Of a DNA stretch of 64,000 nucleotides, positions 63,704 through 64,000 are shown piece after piece (position 1 is the first letter of the stretch; the number at the start of each line of letters is the position of its first letter). Below the pieces are notes generated by a model. The model was not told the DNA's origin. It saw only the letters and a program-made list of their open reading frames with translations, and did not search any database. Position numbers and translations under genes: made by a program. This DNA comes from Lewinellaceae bacterium (lineage in GTDB: Bacteria; Bacteroidota; Bacteroidia; Chitinophagales; Saprospiraceae): contig JACJYA010000003.1 in the NCBI GenBank assembly GCA_020636315.1, forward strand, positions 372,001 to 436,000. Reading direction: 5' to 3'.

Positions 63704-64000
63704 ATGGTAGAAGCATTTATTGAAAATCCGGTATTGTTGTTGTTCGTCGTTGCCGGCCTCGGTTACGGGGTTGGGAGTATCCGCATCAGGGGCAGTAAAC
63801 TGGGAGTGGCGGCGGTACTCTTCGTCGGCCTTGCCATCGGGAGCCTCAGCCCCGAACTTCAGATACCCGAAACCATCATCTTTCTGGGGCTGGCCATCTT
63901 TGTCTATACCATCGGGCTGAGCTCCGGGCCCAGTTTTTTCGCCACATTCCGGCAAAGAGGGTCACGAGACATTATTTTTGTCATCCTCATGCTCACCTTA
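63704..64000 (+). CDS. YidE/YbjL-type putative transporter (partial)
   Basis: The first 99 codons are present and the gene runs off the window. The N-terminus (MVEAFIENPVLLLFVVAGLGYGVGSIRIRG) and the following GVAAVLFVGLAIGS and FLGLAIFVYTIGLSSGPSFF are typical of AspT/YidE/YbjL antiporter-fold proteins, which have two membrane halves around TrkA-C domains. The ATG at 63704 is preferred to one at 63668, which falls within the promoter-like TTACTTTTATGG. The substrate is unknown. Confidence 0.82.
   Translation, partial: MVEAFIENPVLLLFVVAGLGYGVGSIRIRGSKLGVAAVLFVGLAIGSLSPELQIPETIIFLGLAIFVYTIGLSSGPSFFATFRQRGSRDIIFVILMLTL

Overview
The window reads as chromosomal DNA of a Bacteroidota member, most likely the class Saprospiria (Lewinella/Phaeodactylibacter-like). 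Reasons: several genes are preceded by the Bacteroidota promoter box TAnnTTTG, secreted proteins end in type A Por/T9SS sorting domains, there is a sufBCDSE operon with a DUF59 gene and an Rrf2 gene, and many families are typical of the phylum (TamB, WbqC, RecQ with a C-terminal HTH, a bacterial alpha-2-macroglobulin). No phage, IS transposase, rRNA or CRISPR was seen. The genus is an inference.

Layout. 1-2.5 kb: two gene remnants (the C-terminal part of a T9SS cargo protein and a 5' stub resembling a metallo-beta-lactamase-fold hydrolase), inverted repeats, purU, dispersed intergenic repeats and a candidate small RNA. 2.5-5.7 kb: a membrane protein divergent from an AlgI/AlgJ-like O-acetylation pair. 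6.2-9.1 kb: recQ, tRNA-Leu(CAG) and a small membrane protein. 9.4-11.4 kb: a TPR/adenylate cyclase gene broken by about nine single-base indels. 11.4-19.5 kb: two paralogous giant leucine-rich-repeat proteins built from three and five modules, each opened by an EF-hand-like loop. 19.9-26.4 kb: the Fe-S assembly operon, with a one-base frameshift in sufB at an A8 run. 26.5-33 kb: a LON-domain protein and a thioester-containing alpha-2-macroglobulin lipoprotein. 33-35.1 kb: a RelE/ParE-type toxin-antitoxin pair, a palindromic element, a HEAT-like protein and an A+T-rich gene. 35.1-45.2 kb: tamB, a YheT-like hydrolase, a membrane protein, folP, a tiny membrane protein and a membrane glycosyltransferase-like gene with a compensating frameshift pair. 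45.3-53.5 kb: wbqC, a dynamin-like GTPase, a TM2/TPR/SHOCT protein, and an outer-membrane barrel paired with a large TPR protein. 53.7-59.6 kb: rocD-pncA-DUF389-lolD operon and a Na+/solute symporter. 59.8-64 kb: a candidate leader RNA, an ABC exporter, an FeS-type (6-4)/bacterial photolyase, and the start of a YidE/YbjL-type transporter.

Functional themes are the cell envelope (O-acetylation, TamB, LolD, A2M, outer-membrane barrel, T9SS surface proteins), Fe-S assembly with its own Rrf2 regulator, and DNA maintenance (RecQ, photolyase). Intergenic regions are rich in long-armed hairpins and dispersed palindromic repeats. The points most worth checking are the EF-hand/LRR modular proteins, the leader-peptide-plus-terminator RNA upstream of the symporter, the candidate RNA at 2.1 kb, the compound palindromic element found at 33.8 kb and as a half copy at 0.8 kb, and the clustered frameshifts.
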